Shown here: positions 1 through 8,568 of the stretch, piece by piece
Layout of the letters: every line of letters starts with the position of its first letter
How positions within the stretch are numbered: the first letter of the stretch is position 1
Source of the DNA: Clostridium sp. OM02-18AC
Lineage (GTDB): Bacteria; Bacillota; Clostridia; Lachnospirales; Lachnospiraceae
Length of the DNA stretch: 64,000 nt
Assembly (NCBI RefSeq): GCF_003481825.1
Contig: NZ_QULW01000015.1
Span: 37,336 to 101,335, forward strand
Direction of reading: 5' to 3'
The notes under the pieces: model-generated
What the model saw: only the letters and a program-made list of their open reading frames with translations
Told to the model about the DNA's origin: nothing
The model's database searches: none
Program-made: the position numbers and the translations under genes

Positions 1-473
1 AGACCAAAGAGATGGTTCGTCTGCGTCATAAACTGGTATTCGATATCGAGCAGCGTTTCAACCAGTTCAGCTTAAATACTGTGGTATCCGGTTTCATGGA
101 GTACAACAACAAGCTGATCGAGCTGGCGAAGAAAACCGGCGGTATCGATAAAGAGACCTTAAAGACTTTCACTGTTTTACTTGCTCCGTTTGCACCGCAT
201 ATTGGCGAGGAAATCTGGCAGGAGCTCGGCGGCACCGACAGCGTATTCCATGCTCAGTGGCCGGAGTGCGATGAGGAAGCCATGAAGGATGATGAAATTT
301 CCATCGGTGTTCAGGTTAACGGTAAGGCAAGAGGCGTTGTGACCATTCCGTCAGACGCTTCCAAAGAGGTTGCCCTTGCAGCAGCAAAAGAGGCTGTTGC
401 AGACAAGATCACCGGAACCATCGTAAAAGAAATTTACGTACCGGGCAAGATCATCAATATCGTTTGCAAATAA
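1..473 (+). CDS. leuS: Leucyl-tRNA synthetase, C-terminal part (cut by window edge)
   Basis: The reading frame is open from the left edge, so the gene begins outside the window; about 156 C-terminal residues are visible. They match the LeuRS tail: the anticodon-binding helical domain (segment LAPFAPHIGEEIWQELG, residues about 60-75 of the visible part) followed by the small C-terminal domain with VQVNGKARG and a KIINIV ending. LeuRS charges tRNA-Leu in the cytoplasm. A hairpin followed by eight T residues (486-519) lies directly after the stop and would end the transcript. Identification of the family is firm; the catalytic HIGH and KMSKS parts cannot be seen. Confidence 0.93.
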   Translation, partial: TKEMVRLRHKLVFDIEQRFNQFSLNTVVSGFMEYNNKLIELAKKTGGIDKETLKTFTVLLAPFAPHIGEEIWQELGGTDSVFHAQWPECDEEAMKDDEISIGVQVNGKARGVVTIPSDASKEVALAAAKEAVADKITGTIVKEIYVPGKIINIVCK

Positions 474-485
474 GAATTTTGAAAA

Positions 486-519
486 TGACTGTCAGGAGGA
501 CCTGGCAGCCATTTTTTTT
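486..519 (+). terminator. Terminator of leuS
   Basis: TGACTGTCAGG and CCTGGCAGCCA form an 11-position stem (one mismatch, one G-U) around an AGGA loop, followed by eight T. The stem overlaps the last codons of the convergent gene ending at 492. Confidence 0.75.
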
Positions 520-779
520 GCAAGGATATGCAGCATTTCAATCTTCTTTTTTTCGTCGGGAGGCAGATTTGCCGTGATGGTGGAAACCAGAAGCTCCGTC
601 TCTGCGTCGGTGAAAGAAATGTGATTCTTTTTTGCATCTGCCTGAAGGGAGAGCAGGGCTTGGAGCAGCTGTTCTTTTGACTGGGAAGAGATCTGCTTTG
701 CAAGGGTTTCTATGTACTGCAGCTTGAACGGGTCCATATTGGCGAGTCTTGGGTCATTTTTCCATTCACCTGTGTTCAT
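492..779 (-). CDS. Conserved hypothetical protein (95 aa)
   Basis: Ninety-five-residue soluble protein, predicted almost entirely helical and rich in Lys, Gln and Leu (NMDPFKLQYIETLAKQI near the N-terminus, LPPDEKKKIEMLHILAKKM near the C-terminus). No signal peptide or membrane segment. A strong AAGGAGG site sits 4 bases before the ATG. Its start codon overlaps the stop of the upstream minus-strand gene (ATGA, 776-779), so the two are probably translationally coupled and may act together. I do not recognise a family. The 3' end overlaps the leuS terminator on the opposite strand. Confidence 0.7.
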   Translation of the reverse strand: MNTGEWKNDPRLANMDPFKLQYIETLAKQISSQSKEQLLQALLSLQADAKKNHISFTDAETELLVSTITANLPPDEKKKIEMLHILAKKMAARSS

Positions 780-1105
780 AATACCTCCTTGATGATCTGA
801 AAATTTTCCAGCATCTCGATCATTTCCCGTTCCTTTGGACTGGCATACGGTTTGATGATCTGCAGAAGCTGCATGGGCGTTGCGGGTTTTGGCGTGGAGG
901 GGGAAAGCCCCATGGCGGAAACTTCTTCACCTTCGAAGATGGATTGCGCCCGTTTCACTTCCTGAACTTTTACAAAGAGGGAAAAGATTCGCTGCTGTGC
1001 AACTGGAAGATAGGGAATGGCAGCTTTTAACATCTGCAGTTTTGGATCAGCGGTTAAATAATCAAAGTCCGTCATTTTGAACTGATTCTCCATTTTTTCA
1101 CTCAT
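776..1105 (-). CDS. Conserved hypothetical protein (about 109 aa)
   Basis: Soluble helical protein with segments MTDFDYLTADPKLQMLKAAIPYLP and IIKPYASPKEREMIEMLENF; no recognised domain. The frame is open up to an ATG at 1150 (124 aa). I prefer the ATG at 1105 because AGGGA lies 8 bases upstream, while the longer start has its AAGGA only 2 bases away and begins inside a palindromic repeat (1124-1148). The stop overlaps the next gene by four bases. Both products are about the same size and type, suggesting a functional pair. Function unknown. Confidence 0.65.
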   Translation of the reverse strand: MSEKMENQFKMTDFDYLTADPKLQMLKAAIPYLPVAQQRIFSLFVKVQEVKRAQSIFEGEEVSAMGLSPSTPKPATPMQLLQIIKPYASPKEREMIEMLENFQIIKEVL

Positions 1106-1123
1106 AGACGAAGTCCCTGTGCT

Positions 1124-1148
1124 GCTGTTTGCGCTGCGCGAAAACAGC
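1124..1148. repeat. Variable-arm palindrome, copy A
   Basis: Arms GCTGTTT and AAACAGC flank a GCGC-rich core. It is one member of a family of short intergenic palindromes with related cores (other copies at 9301, 15359, 23705, 29580, 38032, 42247, 45858). Confidence 0.55.
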
Positions 1149-1321
1149 ATTGTCCTTGTTTGTTTTGAAACAGTATATGCGACGAAAATTCAGATCATGC
1201 TGCAGGATGTGCGCATATCATAAAGTAGAAGAGACACTGTCCTGAACTGGATAAAACAGCCCTGTCCACGTTCGCTGTAGACGGTAGCAGGAAACCTGGT
1301 TCAGAACCCCGGAGTGATGAA

Positions 1322-1528
1322 ATGAAGACAAGACTGATCATAGATGGAAATGCAGTATATGAGATTGACGAGGAGTGTGAAGCCTGTCTGCGCAGGCAAA
1401 ATTCATTTTTGGAAGAACGAAACAAATATCCGGAGCAAAATCCCAAACCGGATCTGAAACAGGGTTCCAGGCGGGATCGAAAACAAAACGAAAATCCAAA
1501 GCAGAATGAAAAAGAAAAACAAGACTGA
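1322..1528 (+). CDS. Small hypothetical protein (68 aa)
   Basis: Begins MKTRLIIDGNAVYEIDEEC, a plausible folded beta-hairpin start with a CEAC cysteine pair, then a low-complexity, strongly polar tail of Lys, Gln, Asn and Pro. GGAGTGA just before the ATG is a usable ribosome site, and a good rho-independent terminator follows 12 bases after the stop, which supports a real transcription unit. The family is not recognised. The Asn/Gln/Lys tail may be disordered. Confidence 0.5.
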   Translation: MKTRLIIDGNAVYEIDEECEACLRRQNSFLEERNKYPEQNPKPDLKQGSRRDRKQNENPKQNEKEKQD

Positions 1529-1540
1529 AAAACTGCAAAA

Positions 1541-1576
1541 AAAATTCCCCCTCGGTCTGTGAGGGGGATTTTTTTA
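1541..1576 (+). terminator. Rho-independent terminator
   Basis: CCCCCTC (1547-1553), loop GGTCTGT, GAGGGGG (1561-1567), with A residues before and T residues after, so it could work in both directions. Confidence 0.8.
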
Positions 1577-1790
1577 TTTCATAGGAAAGTGCGTCCTATG
1601 AAACAAAAACGCTCCGCGGGGATGCGCACTCGGCGCAAGGGTGGATGGTTGCTTCGGCAACCGCGCCTCGGCGCGAGAATGTGCCAAGACACATTCTTTC
1701 TTGTCCTGTGTCTGCATACCTGTCAGGCATTGCCTGGGACTGGCATACGAAATACTGACCATGAGACACGTTTTGCACGTGAGAGGATCA
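1577..1790. repeat. Composite multi-hairpin intergenic repeat region
   Basis: No supportable gene. The stretch begins with a perfect 10-bp inverted repeat (TTTCATAGGA, 7-base loop, TCCTATGAAA; 1577-1603) and continues with a series of hairpins: GGTTGC-TTCG-GCAACC (1647-1662), GCGCC/GGCGC (1664-1675), GAATGTG/CACATTC (1677-1696), CAGGCA/TGCCTG (1724-1736) and CACGT/ACGTG near 1770. This looks like a REP- or BIME-like mosaic, or a structured RNA. ORFs crossing it are low-quality and are not reported. Confidence 0.6.
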
Positions 1791-2012
1791 GCAGAAGCCG
1801 CCGCATCCACCGCCATTGCCGCCACAGCAGCATAACAGCAGGATGATCCAGATCCAGTTACAGCCGTTATTATGTTCGCATCCGCATCCGGAACCAAATC
1901 CGTTGCCGCCGCAGCAGCACAAGATCAGGATCAGCCAGATCATATTGCAGCCGTTTCCTCCTGAATTGCAGTCGCATCCACATCCACAGTTTGTTGCAGC
2001 CAGATCGCTCAT
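1788..2012 (-). CDS. Cys/Gly-rich miniprotein, 'chorion class high-cysteine HCB' type
   Basis: Seventy-four residues, 16 of them Cys. Two copies of one unit are visible: a GCN start, a hydrophobic stretch (MIWLILIL or WIWIILLL), then CCCGGNG and a Gly/Cys tail. The N-terminus adds CGCGCDC. A GGAGG site precedes the ATG. This layout matches small proteins labelled 'chorion class high-cysteine HCB protein 13' in Lachnospiraceae genomes (recalled, not searched). Their role is not established; membrane association, metal binding and disulfide-linked surface layers are all possible. It lies directly beside the multi-hairpin repeat. Confidence 0.7.
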   Translation of the reverse strand: MSDLAATNCGCGCDCNSGGNGCNMIWLILILCCCGGNGFGSGCGCEHNNGCNWIWIILLLCCCGGNGGGCGGFC

Positions 2013-2111
2013 ATGAAAAGCCTCCGAAAAGATATTTACAATCCATCATATGAGAAGTGGCCTGTCACTGTTTCCGGTTTTGTGAAAAATAATTTGGTTT
2101 TTCGGATTCAC

Positions 2112-2150
2112 AAAAAAAGGAACCGCGATGGAAGAACGGTTCCTTTTTTT
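2112..2150 (-). terminator. Bidirectional terminator
   Basis: Stem AGGAACCG / CGGTTCCT with A residues on the left and T residues on the right. It lies just after the stop of the minus-strand gene ending at 2157. Confidence 0.8.
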
Positions 2151-2156
2151 GAAACA

Positions 2157-2393
2157 TTATTCGCCCTGGTACATATATTTGATCAGACGCTCGATATCTT
2201 CTTTGTCCTGGGCAATGATGTCAAGTTCTTTGATGTAACCATTGGAAAACATGGTTGCCATGGAGAGATACTGGGACAGTTTGGATTTTAAGTTAATGCG
2301 GTCACCTTCCGGGGATACCAGCTCAACCGGCCCCTTGCACTGATCAATGATTTTGAAAAAGCTTTCTACGTTATCGATGTTCTGAATTTTCAT
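2157..2393 (-). CDS. Conserved hypothetical protein (78 aa)
   Basis: Small acidic, soluble protein (IDQCKGPVELVSPEGDRINLKS in the first half, helical LIAQDKEDIERLIKYM in the second). It has its own promoter (TTGAAC-17-TATACT at 2485-2513, minus strand), an AAGGAGGA ribosome site 6 bases before the ATG and a terminator right after the stop, so it is a single-gene unit. I do not recognise its family with confidence. Confidence 0.7.
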   Translation of the reverse strand: MKIQNIDNVESFFKIIDQCKGPVELVSPEGDRINLKSKLSQYLSMATMFSNGYIKELDIIAQDKEDIERLIKYMYQGE

Positions 2394-2484
2394 TTGGGAT
2401 TCCTCCTTGTTCTATTTCATTGCATACGGGGAGACGCCTTGGGCGCATCCGTAAATTAAGTTAGTTATCTTTTTGACAAACAAG

Positions 2485-2513
2485 AGTATAACAAAAAATT
2501 AACAATCGTTCAA
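2485..2513 (-). promoter_or_regulatory. Promoter of the 78-aa gene
   Basis: On the minus strand TTGAAC and TATACT are separated by 17 bases, leaving a leader of about 85 bases before the ATG at 2393. The rest of 2394-2730 is AT-rich DNA holding this promoter and the one for the VanW gene; no gene is seen. Confidence 0.65.
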
Positions 2514-2648
2514 TTGCCAGAATTTCCAAAATTAGACAGAAAATCACCCTGATTCGATACAGAAAGACTACAGGCATAACTGGCAGACAGGAAAAATACC
2601 GTCAAAAAAACTAATAAAAAATTCTGTGTTTTTTATAAAAATAAGTGG

Positions 2649-2676
2649 TTCTTTTTTTGAACGAATATGCTATACT
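2649..2676 (+). promoter_or_regulatory. Promoter of the VanW-family gene
   Basis: A clear TATACT -10 box at 2671-2676 with a weak TTCTTT -35 box 16 bases upstream. The predicted start of transcription near 2683 rules out the GTG codon at that position as the translation start. Confidence 0.5.
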
Positions 2677-2730
2677 GTTTGAGTGCGTTATGAGCGTAAA
2701 GATTATTATAGAAGAAACACAGGTGAAATC

Positions 2731-4710
2731 ATGAATCAGTATGAGAATGGCAAAAATTCCGGGACGGGGCGCTCCAGGGCCAGAAGCAGTTCCTATTCCG
2801 GCAGTGGAAGAAGTACTTCTGCTGGAAGACAGACTAGAACCACAACCGGCAGTGGAAGAAGCACCTCAGGAACATCTTCCAGAAGCGGCGCTGCTTCGCG
2901 CAGCAGTTCTGCAAGAGGAACCGAGGCTGGCGCTGCAAGACGCAGCTCGGGAAGCAGAACATCGGCATCTTCCAGAACGGACCGTTATTATAATGAAACA
3001 AGAAGAACTTCTTCGGGCAGACGCGGAGGCAGAAGAGGCGGCAAAGGACCGGATTTTGTAAAGATTGCTGTTGGCGGTGTGATCCTGATCCTTGCAATTT
3101 TCTGTGTCACATTTTTAATGAAGAAAGTGACCGGATCAAAACCGGATCAGACAGAAGCTCAGACGGAGATTACTGTTCCTGAGACGGAACTGGAAAAAAA
3201 AGTAACCGTAGATGGCATCAACATTACCGGCATGTCCAGGGATGAAGCAAAGGCTGCGATCCTGAAAGATTTTCCGTGGGCCATGAAAGTGACCTGGCAG
3301 GATCAGAGTTACGGCGTAAATGATCTGATGGCAGAAAAAGTGGATGCACTTTTGCAGGAAATCTACACCGGAGAACCGAAAGAAAGCTATACGCTGGATA
3401 CCACCGGTCTGGAGGATGCAGTTGCGAAAGAAGCAGAGAGCGTGGCAGCGCTCTGGAATAAAAAAGCAAAGAATGGTTCTATTTCTGAATACGATTCCCA
3501 GAATGATAAGTTCTTATTTAAAGGGGCAGAAAACGGTCTGGCAGTCGATCAGGAACAGCTGAAGGCTGACATTCAGGCAGCTTTAAACCGCAAGGATTTC
3601 AGTGCATCCATTGCAGCGACGGTAAATGAGGTGGAGCCGGAGTTTTCCGAGGCAACCGCACGGGAAAAATATAAAACAATCGGCACTTTCACGACCAATA
3701 CGACTGCAAACCAGAAGCGAAACACCAACGTCAAGCTGGCTGCCCAGGCAATCAATGGCATCGTGCTTCAGCCGGGGGAGGAATTTTCCTTTAACAACCG
3801 GGTGGGTGAGCGTACCGAGGCAAAGGGATATCAGGCGGCAGCTGCTTACAACAATGGTGAAGTCGTTCAAGAGATTGGAGGCGGTGTATGTCAGGTTTCC
3901 TCTACCATGTACAATGCAGTTGTGAAGGCAGGACTGAAAACGACCATGCGCCGTTCCCATACGTTCGAGCCTTCTTACGTAACACCGGGAACCGATGCAA
4001 CCGTAAGCTGGGGCGGTCCGGATTATAAATTTGTAAATAACTCCAGCGCAGCGATTGGTATCCGCGCAAGTTATTACAACCAGACCTGTACGGTATCCAT
4101 TTATGGAATTCCGGTCCTGGAGGATGGGGTTACCCATTCTTTGAAATCCACGAAGCTCAGTGAGACTGACCCGCCTGCACCGACCTATGAAGAGGACCCG
4201 ACGCTTACACCGGGAACGGAGAAAGTCAAGAGTGCGGGAAGCAAGGGAAGCAAGTGGGAAACCCGTCTGATCGTTACGAAAAACGGAGAAGTAGTCAGTC
4301 AGAATGTGGATCACAGCGTTACCTACAAAGGACACACGCCGGTTATATTAAGAAACAGTACCGGTACAACAGCGGCAGGTGCATCTTCTGCGGCAGACAG
4401 TTCTGCTTCCGCAGCCGATGGAACAACTGTGGTACCGTCCGGCGATGCAGGAACAGGAACTTCTTCTGCGGGCGAGAGTCATAAGGCAGGGGAGACAACG
4501 GCGGTTGCACCGTCTCATACAGCTGCAGAAAAGACTACTGCGGCTGAAACGACAGCCCAGGCTACCACTGCAGCATCCCAGCAGCCGGTATCCCATCCGA
4601 CAGTAGCCGATTCCGGCAACAGCAGCTCCGGTGGCAATAGCTCCGGAAATGCGCCGACAGCAGCCGATTCCGGCAATGCACCGACGATTGCGCCGAATCC
4701 GGGTGTGTAA
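2731..4710 (+). CDS. VanW-family membrane-anchored cell-wall protein with G5 domain
   Basis: 659 residues from the ATG at 2731, chosen for its AGGTGA site; the open frame runs back to a GTG at 2683 that would be at the transcription start. Order: Ser/Arg/Gly-rich cytoplasmic segment (1-105), one membrane helix (about 111-133), YoaR-like putative peptidoglycan-binding region, VanW domain (about 317-460, with PGEEFSFNNRVGERT and GGGVCQVSSTMYNAV), a G5 domain (about 490-535) and a low-complexity Ala/Ser/Thr tail. VanW proteins are often linked to glycopeptide-resistance loci but also occur as general surface proteins, and the biochemical role is unknown. The tail and Arg/Ser-rich head vary easily and are probably disordered. 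Confidence 0.85.
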   Translation: MNQYENGKNSGTGRSRARSSSYSGSGRSTSAGRQTRTTTGSGRSTSGTSSRSGAASRSSSARGTEAGAARRSSGSRTSASSRTDRYYNETRRTSSGRRGGRRGGKGPDFVKIAVGGVILILAIFCVTFLMKKVTGSKPDQTEAQTEITVPETELEKKVTVDGINITGMSRDEAKAAILKDFPWAMKVTWQDQSYGVNDLMAEKVDALLQEIYTGEPKESYTLDTTGLEDAVAKEAESVAALWNKKAKNGSISEYDSQNDKFLFKGAENGLAVDQEQLKADIQAALNRKDFSASIAATVNEVEPEFSEATAREKYKTIGTFTTNTTANQKRNTNVKLAAQAINGIVLQPGEEFSFNNRVGERTEAKGYQAAAAYNNGEVVQEIGGGVCQVSSTMYNAVVKAGLKTTMRRSHTFEPSYVTPGTDATVSWGGPDYKFVNNSSAAIGIRASYYNQTCTVSIYGIPVLEDGVTHSLKSTKLSETDPPAPTYEEDPTLTPGTEKVKSAGSKGSKWETRLIVTKNGEVVSQNVDHSVTYKGHTPVILRNSTGTTAAGASSAADSSASAADGTTVVPSGDAGTGTSSAGESHKAGETTAVAPSHTAAEKTTAAETTAQATTAASQQPVSHPTVADSGNSSSGGNSSGNAPTAADSGNAPTIAPNPGV

Positions 4711-4754
4711 AAAGAAAATAAAAGGGTTTTTGAAATCTGTAGAAAAATTAACAA

Positions 4755-4796
4755 AACAGAAGCGCTTTTTGACAGCGCTTCTGTTTCTTTTTTTCA
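4755..4796 (+). terminator. Terminator after the VanW gene
   Basis: AACAGAAGCGCT and AGCGCTTCTGTT form a 12-bp perfect stem followed by CTTTTTTTC. Confidence 0.88.
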
Positions 4797-4882
4797 ACGG
4801 AAAATCCAGAAATAAGCAATTGCTAACTTGGATTTTGGACAGATTGTATGCAAAATAATACGCGAATTTCCTGTTTTCGTGT

Positions 4883-5028
4883 TTGCAAATCGATAAAAAG
4901 TTGCTATAATATACACAGGTCAGTCTCCTTATGCGGGGAGACTTCTCTTTCCGGTGCATTTTTCTCACTGGAAACTTCCCGGTTTTACCCGGGTTAAAGC
5001 ATATTCACATTTGTAGGAGGATAATCAA
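4883..5028 (+). promoter_or_regulatory. Promoter and structured leader of the PFOR gene
   Basis: TTGCAA (4883-4888), 16 bases, then a consensus TATAAT (4905-4910). The leader of about 110 bases contains two small hairpins, GTCTCC/GGAGAC (4923-4942) and CCCGG/CCGGG (4978-4993), before the AGGAGG site and ATG at 5029. No known riboswitch pattern is recognised. Nothing else is seen in the 4797-4882 part of this gap. Confidence 0.7.
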
Positions 5029-8000
5029 ATGGCAAGAAAAATGAAAACCATGGATGGTAATCAGGCCGCTGCTCATGCTTCATACGCATTTACCGAAGTT
5101 GCAGCTATGTACCCGATTACTCCGTCTTCCGTAATGCCTGAGCATACGGATGAGTGGGCTACTGAAGGCAGAAAGAATATCTTCGGCCGTACAGTACAGA
5201 TCACTGAGATGCAGTCTGAGGCTGGTGCAGCTGGTGCTGTTCACGGTTCTCTGGTAGCAGGCGCTCTGACCACTACCTATACCGCTTCCCAGGGTCTTCT
5301 TCTGATGATCCCGGATCTGTACAAAATCGCTGGTGAGCAGTTACCGGGCGTTATCGATGTATCTGCACGTGCAGTATCTTCTCACGCTCTGAACATCTTC
5401 GGCGATCATTCCGACGTATATGCATGCCGTCAGACCGGCTGCGCTATGCTGTGTGAGTCCAGCGTACAGGAGGTTATGGACTTAACTCCGGTTGCTCATC
5501 TGTCTGCAATCAAAGGTAAAGTTCCGTTCATCAACTTCTTCGATGGATTCCGTACCTCTCATGAGATCCAGAAGATCGAAGAGTGGGATTACGACGATCT
5601 GGCTGAGATGGCTGACTGGGATGCAATTGCAGAATACCGTGCAAAAGCATTAAACCCGAACAACCCGTCTCAGAAAGGTTCCGCACAGAACCCGGATATC
5701 TTCTTCCAGGCTCGTGAGGCATGCAACTCTTACTACGATGCTCTTCCGGCAGTAGTACAGATGTACATGGACAAAGTAAATGCTAAGATCGGTACCGACT
5801 ACAAACTGTTTAACTACTACGGCGCTGAGGATGCTGAGCAGGTTATCATCGCTATGGGTTCCGTTAACGATACCATCGAGGAGACCATCGATTACATGAG
5901 AAAGTCTACCGGTGCTAAAGTTGGTGTTGTTAAAGTTCGTCTTTACAGACCGTTCAGCGCAGAGGCTCTGATCGCAGCTATCCCGGATACTGTTAAGAAG
6001 ATCACTGTTCTTGACAGAACCAAAGAGCCAGGTTCCTTAGGCGAGCCGTTATACCTGGATGTTGTTGCAGCATTAAAGGGCAGCAAGTTCGACCAGGTTG
6101 AGATCTTCTCCGGCCGTTATGGTCTTGGTTCCAAAGATACCACCCCGTCTCAGATCGTTGCGATCTATGAGAACAACACCATCAAGAGATTTACCACTGG
6201 TATCGTAGATGATGTTACCAACCTGTCCCTGCCGGTAGGTGCTCCGCTTGTTACCACTCCGGAAGGAACCACTAACTGTAAGTTCTGGGGTCTTGGTGCA
6301 GATGGTACCGTAGGTGCTAACAAGAACTCCATCAAGATCATCGGCGATAACACCGATATGTACGCTCAGGCTTACTTCGATTATGACTCCAAGAAATCCG
6401 GCGGTGTTACCATGTCTCACCTTCGTTTCGGTCATAAGAAGATCAAATCCACCTACCTGATCCATCAGGCAAACTTCGTAGCATGCCACAACCCGGCATA
6501 CGTTCGTAAGTACAACATGGTTCAGGAGCTGGTTGACGGCGGTACTTTCCTGTTAAACTGCCCGTGGACTCACGAGGAGCTGGACAAGCACCTTCCGGGT
6601 CAGATGAAGAAATTCATCGCTGATCACAACATCAACTTCTACACCATCGACGGTGTTAAGATCGGTATCGAGACCGGCATGGGCCCGACCCGTATCAACA
6701 CCATCTTACAGTCCGCATTCTTCAAACTGACCGGTATCATTCCGGAGGAGAAAGCAATCGACCTGATGAAGGCTGCTGCTCAGAAGACCTACGGCCGTAA
6801 GGGTGAGGACGTTGTTAAGAAGAACTGGGCTGCTATCGATGCTGGTGCAACCGGCGTTGTTAAGGTAGAGGTTCCGGAGAGCTGGAAGAACTGCGAGGAT
6901 GAGGGACTTGATTACAAGACCGTTTCCGGCGACAGAAAAGACGTTGTTGATTTCGTTAACAACATCCAGACCAAAGTTAGTGCTCAGGAAGGTAACAACT
7001 TACCGGTATCTGCATTCAAAGAGTATGTAGATGGTAATACCCCGTCCGGTTCTGCAGCATTCGAGAAACGTGGTATCGCTGTAGACGTTCCGGTTTGGAA
7101 TTCCGAGAACTGTATCCAGTGTAACTTCTGTTCTTATGTCTGCCCGCACGCTGCAATCCGTCCGGTTGCTATGACCGAGGAAGAGGCTGCTAAGGTTGAG
7201 GGCGCTACCTTACCGTTAACCGGTATGCCGCAGTACAAGTTCACCATCGCTGTATCTGCACTTGACTGTACCGGTTGTGGTTCTTGTGCAAACGTATGTC
7301 CTGGCAAGAAGGGCGAGAAGGCTCTTACCATGGATAAGCTTGACAAGCACCTTGACGAGCAGAAGACCTTTGATTACGCAGTAACCCTGCCGATCAAAGA
7401 GGATGTTGTTGCTAAATTCAAAGAGACCACCGTTAAGGGTTCCCAGTTCAAACAGCCGTTACTTGAGTTCTCCGGCGCATGTGCTGGATGTGGTGAGACT
7501 CCGTACGCTAAGCTGATCACCCAGCTGTTCGGTGACAGAATGTACATCTCCAACGCAACTGGATGTTCTTCTATCTGGGGTAACTCTTCACCGTCTACTC
7601 CTTACACCGTAAACGCTAAGGGTCAGGGTCCGGCATGGGATAACTCCCTGTTCGAGGATGCTGCTGAGTTTGGTTACGGTATGTTACTGGCTCAGAACGC
7701 AATCCGTGATGAGTTAAAGGAGAAGGTTGAGCAGGTTGCAGCAAACGAGAACGCTTCTGAGGAAGTTAAGGCTGCATGCAAAGACTACTTAGATACCTTC
7801 ACCGTAGGTGCTACCAACGGTACCGCTACCGATAAGTTAGTTGCAGCTCTGGAAGGCATTGACTGCCCGACCTGCAAGTACATCGTAGCAAACAAGAACT
7901 ACCTGGCTAAGAAGTCCCAGTGGGTATTCGGTGGTGACGGATGGGCTTACGATATCGGTTTCGGCGGCGTAGACCATATCCTTGCTTCCGGTAAGGACAT

Positions 8001-8568
8001 CAACGTTATGGTATTCGATACCGAGGTTTACTCCAACACTGGCGGTCAGTCCTCTAAGGCTACCAAGACTGGTGCTGTAGCTCAGTTCGCAGCTGGCGGT
8101 AAAGAGACCAAGAAGAAAGACCTTGCAAGCATCGCAATGTCTTACGGTTATGTATACGTAGCTCAGATCTCCATGGGTGCTGATTATGCTCAGACTGTTA
8201 AGGCTATCGCTGAGGCAGAGGCATATCCGGGTCCGTCCCTGATCATGGCTTACGCTCCGTGTATCAACCACGGTATCAAGAAGGGCATGAGCAAAGCACA
8301 GACCGAGGAGAAACTGGCAGTTGAGACCGGTTACTGGAACAACTTCCGTTACAACCCGGCTGCTGAGAAGAAGTTCACCCTGGATAGCAAGGCTCCGAAC
8401 ATGGAAGGCTATCAGGACTTCTTAAAGGGCGAGGTTCGTTACGCATCTCTGGCTATGAAGAATCCGGAGAGAGCAGCTACCCTGTTCGCTAGAAACGAGG
8501 CAGAGGCTAAGGAGCGTTACGAGTACCTGACCAAGTTGGTTAAGCTGTACGGTGACGACAACGAGTAA
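5029..8568 (+). CDS. nifJ: Pyruvate:ferredoxin (flavodoxin) oxidoreductase
   Basis: 1179 residues, full length for the single-chain enzyme that converts pyruvate and CoA to acetyl-CoA, CO2 and reduced ferredoxin using thiamine diphosphate. The N-terminal pyrimidine-binding domain starts at AAMYPITPSSVMPE. Two ferredoxin-type 4Fe-4S motifs occur at about residues 695-706 (CIQCNFCSYVCP) and 747-758 (CTGCGSCANVCP). The C-terminal part has CAGCGET, the cluster-proximal GCSSIWG and the ThDP motif GDGWAYDIGFGG. Codon use is strongly biased (GGT, GCT, GTT) compared with neighbours, as expected of a very highly expressed fermentative gene. It is monocistronic with its own promoter and terminator. Confidence 0.97.
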   Translation: MARKMKTMDGNQAAAHASYAFTEVAAMYPITPSSVMPEHTDEWATEGRKNIFGRTVQITEMQSEAGAAGAVHGSLVAGALTTTYTASQGLLLMIPDLYKIAGEQLPGVIDVSARAVSSHALNIFGDHSDVYACRQTGCAMLCESSVQEVMDLTPVAHLSAIKGKVPFINFFDGFRTSHEIQKIEEWDYDDLAEMADWDAIAEYRAKALNPNNPSQKGSAQNPDIFFQAREACNSYYDALPAVVQMYMDKVNAKIGTDYKLFNYYGAEDAEQVIIAMGSVNDTIEETIDYMRKSTGAKVGVVKVRLYRPFSAEALIAAIPDTVKKITVLDRTKEPGSLGEPLYLDVVAALKGSKFDQVEIFSGRYGLGSKDTTPSQIVAIYENNTIKRFTTGIVDDVTNLSLPVGAPLVTTPEGTTNCKFWGLGADGTVGANKNSIKIIGDNTDMYAQAYFDYDSKKSGGVTMSHLRFGHKKIKSTYLIHQANFVACHNPAYVRKYNMVQELVDGGTFLLNCPWTHEELDKHLPGQMKKFIADHNINFYTIDGVKIGIETGMGPTRINTILQSAFFKLTGIIPEEKAIDLMKAAAQKTYGRKGEDVVKKNWAAIDAGATGVVKVEVPESWKNCEDEGLDYKTVSGDRKDVVDFVNNIQTKVSAQEGNNLPVSAFKEYVDGNTPSGSAAFEKRGIAVDVPVWNSENCIQCNFCSYVCPHAAIRPVAMTEEEAAKVEGATLPLTGMPQYKFTIAVSALDCTGCGSCANVCPGKKGEKALTMDKLDKHLDEQKTFDYAVTLPIKEDVVAKFKETTVKGSQFKQPLLEFSGACAGCGETPYAKLITQLFGDRMYISNATGCSSIWGNSSPSTPYTVNAKGQGPAWDNSLFEDAAEFGYGMLLAQNAIRDELKEKVEQVAANENASEEVKAACKDYLDTFTVGATNGTATDKLVAALEGIDCPTCKYIVANKNYLAKKSQWVFGGDGWAYDIGFGGVDHILASGKDINVMVFDTEVYSNTGGQSSKATKTGAVAQFAAGGKETKKKDLASIAMSYGYVYVAQISMGADYAQTVKAIAEAEAYPGPSLIMAYAPCINHGIKKGMSKAQTEEKLAVETGYWNNFRYNPAAEKKFTLDSKAPNMEGYQDFLKGEVRYASLAMKNPERAATLFARNEAEAKERYEYLTKLVKLYGDDNE

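Noticed and set aside
1574..1897. 107-aa minus-strand frame across the hairpin mosaic
   Set aside because: Runs through repeats and a terminator, overlaps the Cys-rich gene, and has no ribosome site.
3583..4335. 250-aa open frame opposite the VanW gene
   Set aside because: Shadow of a strongly supported gene; Cys/Arg-rich, no ribosome site, no family features.
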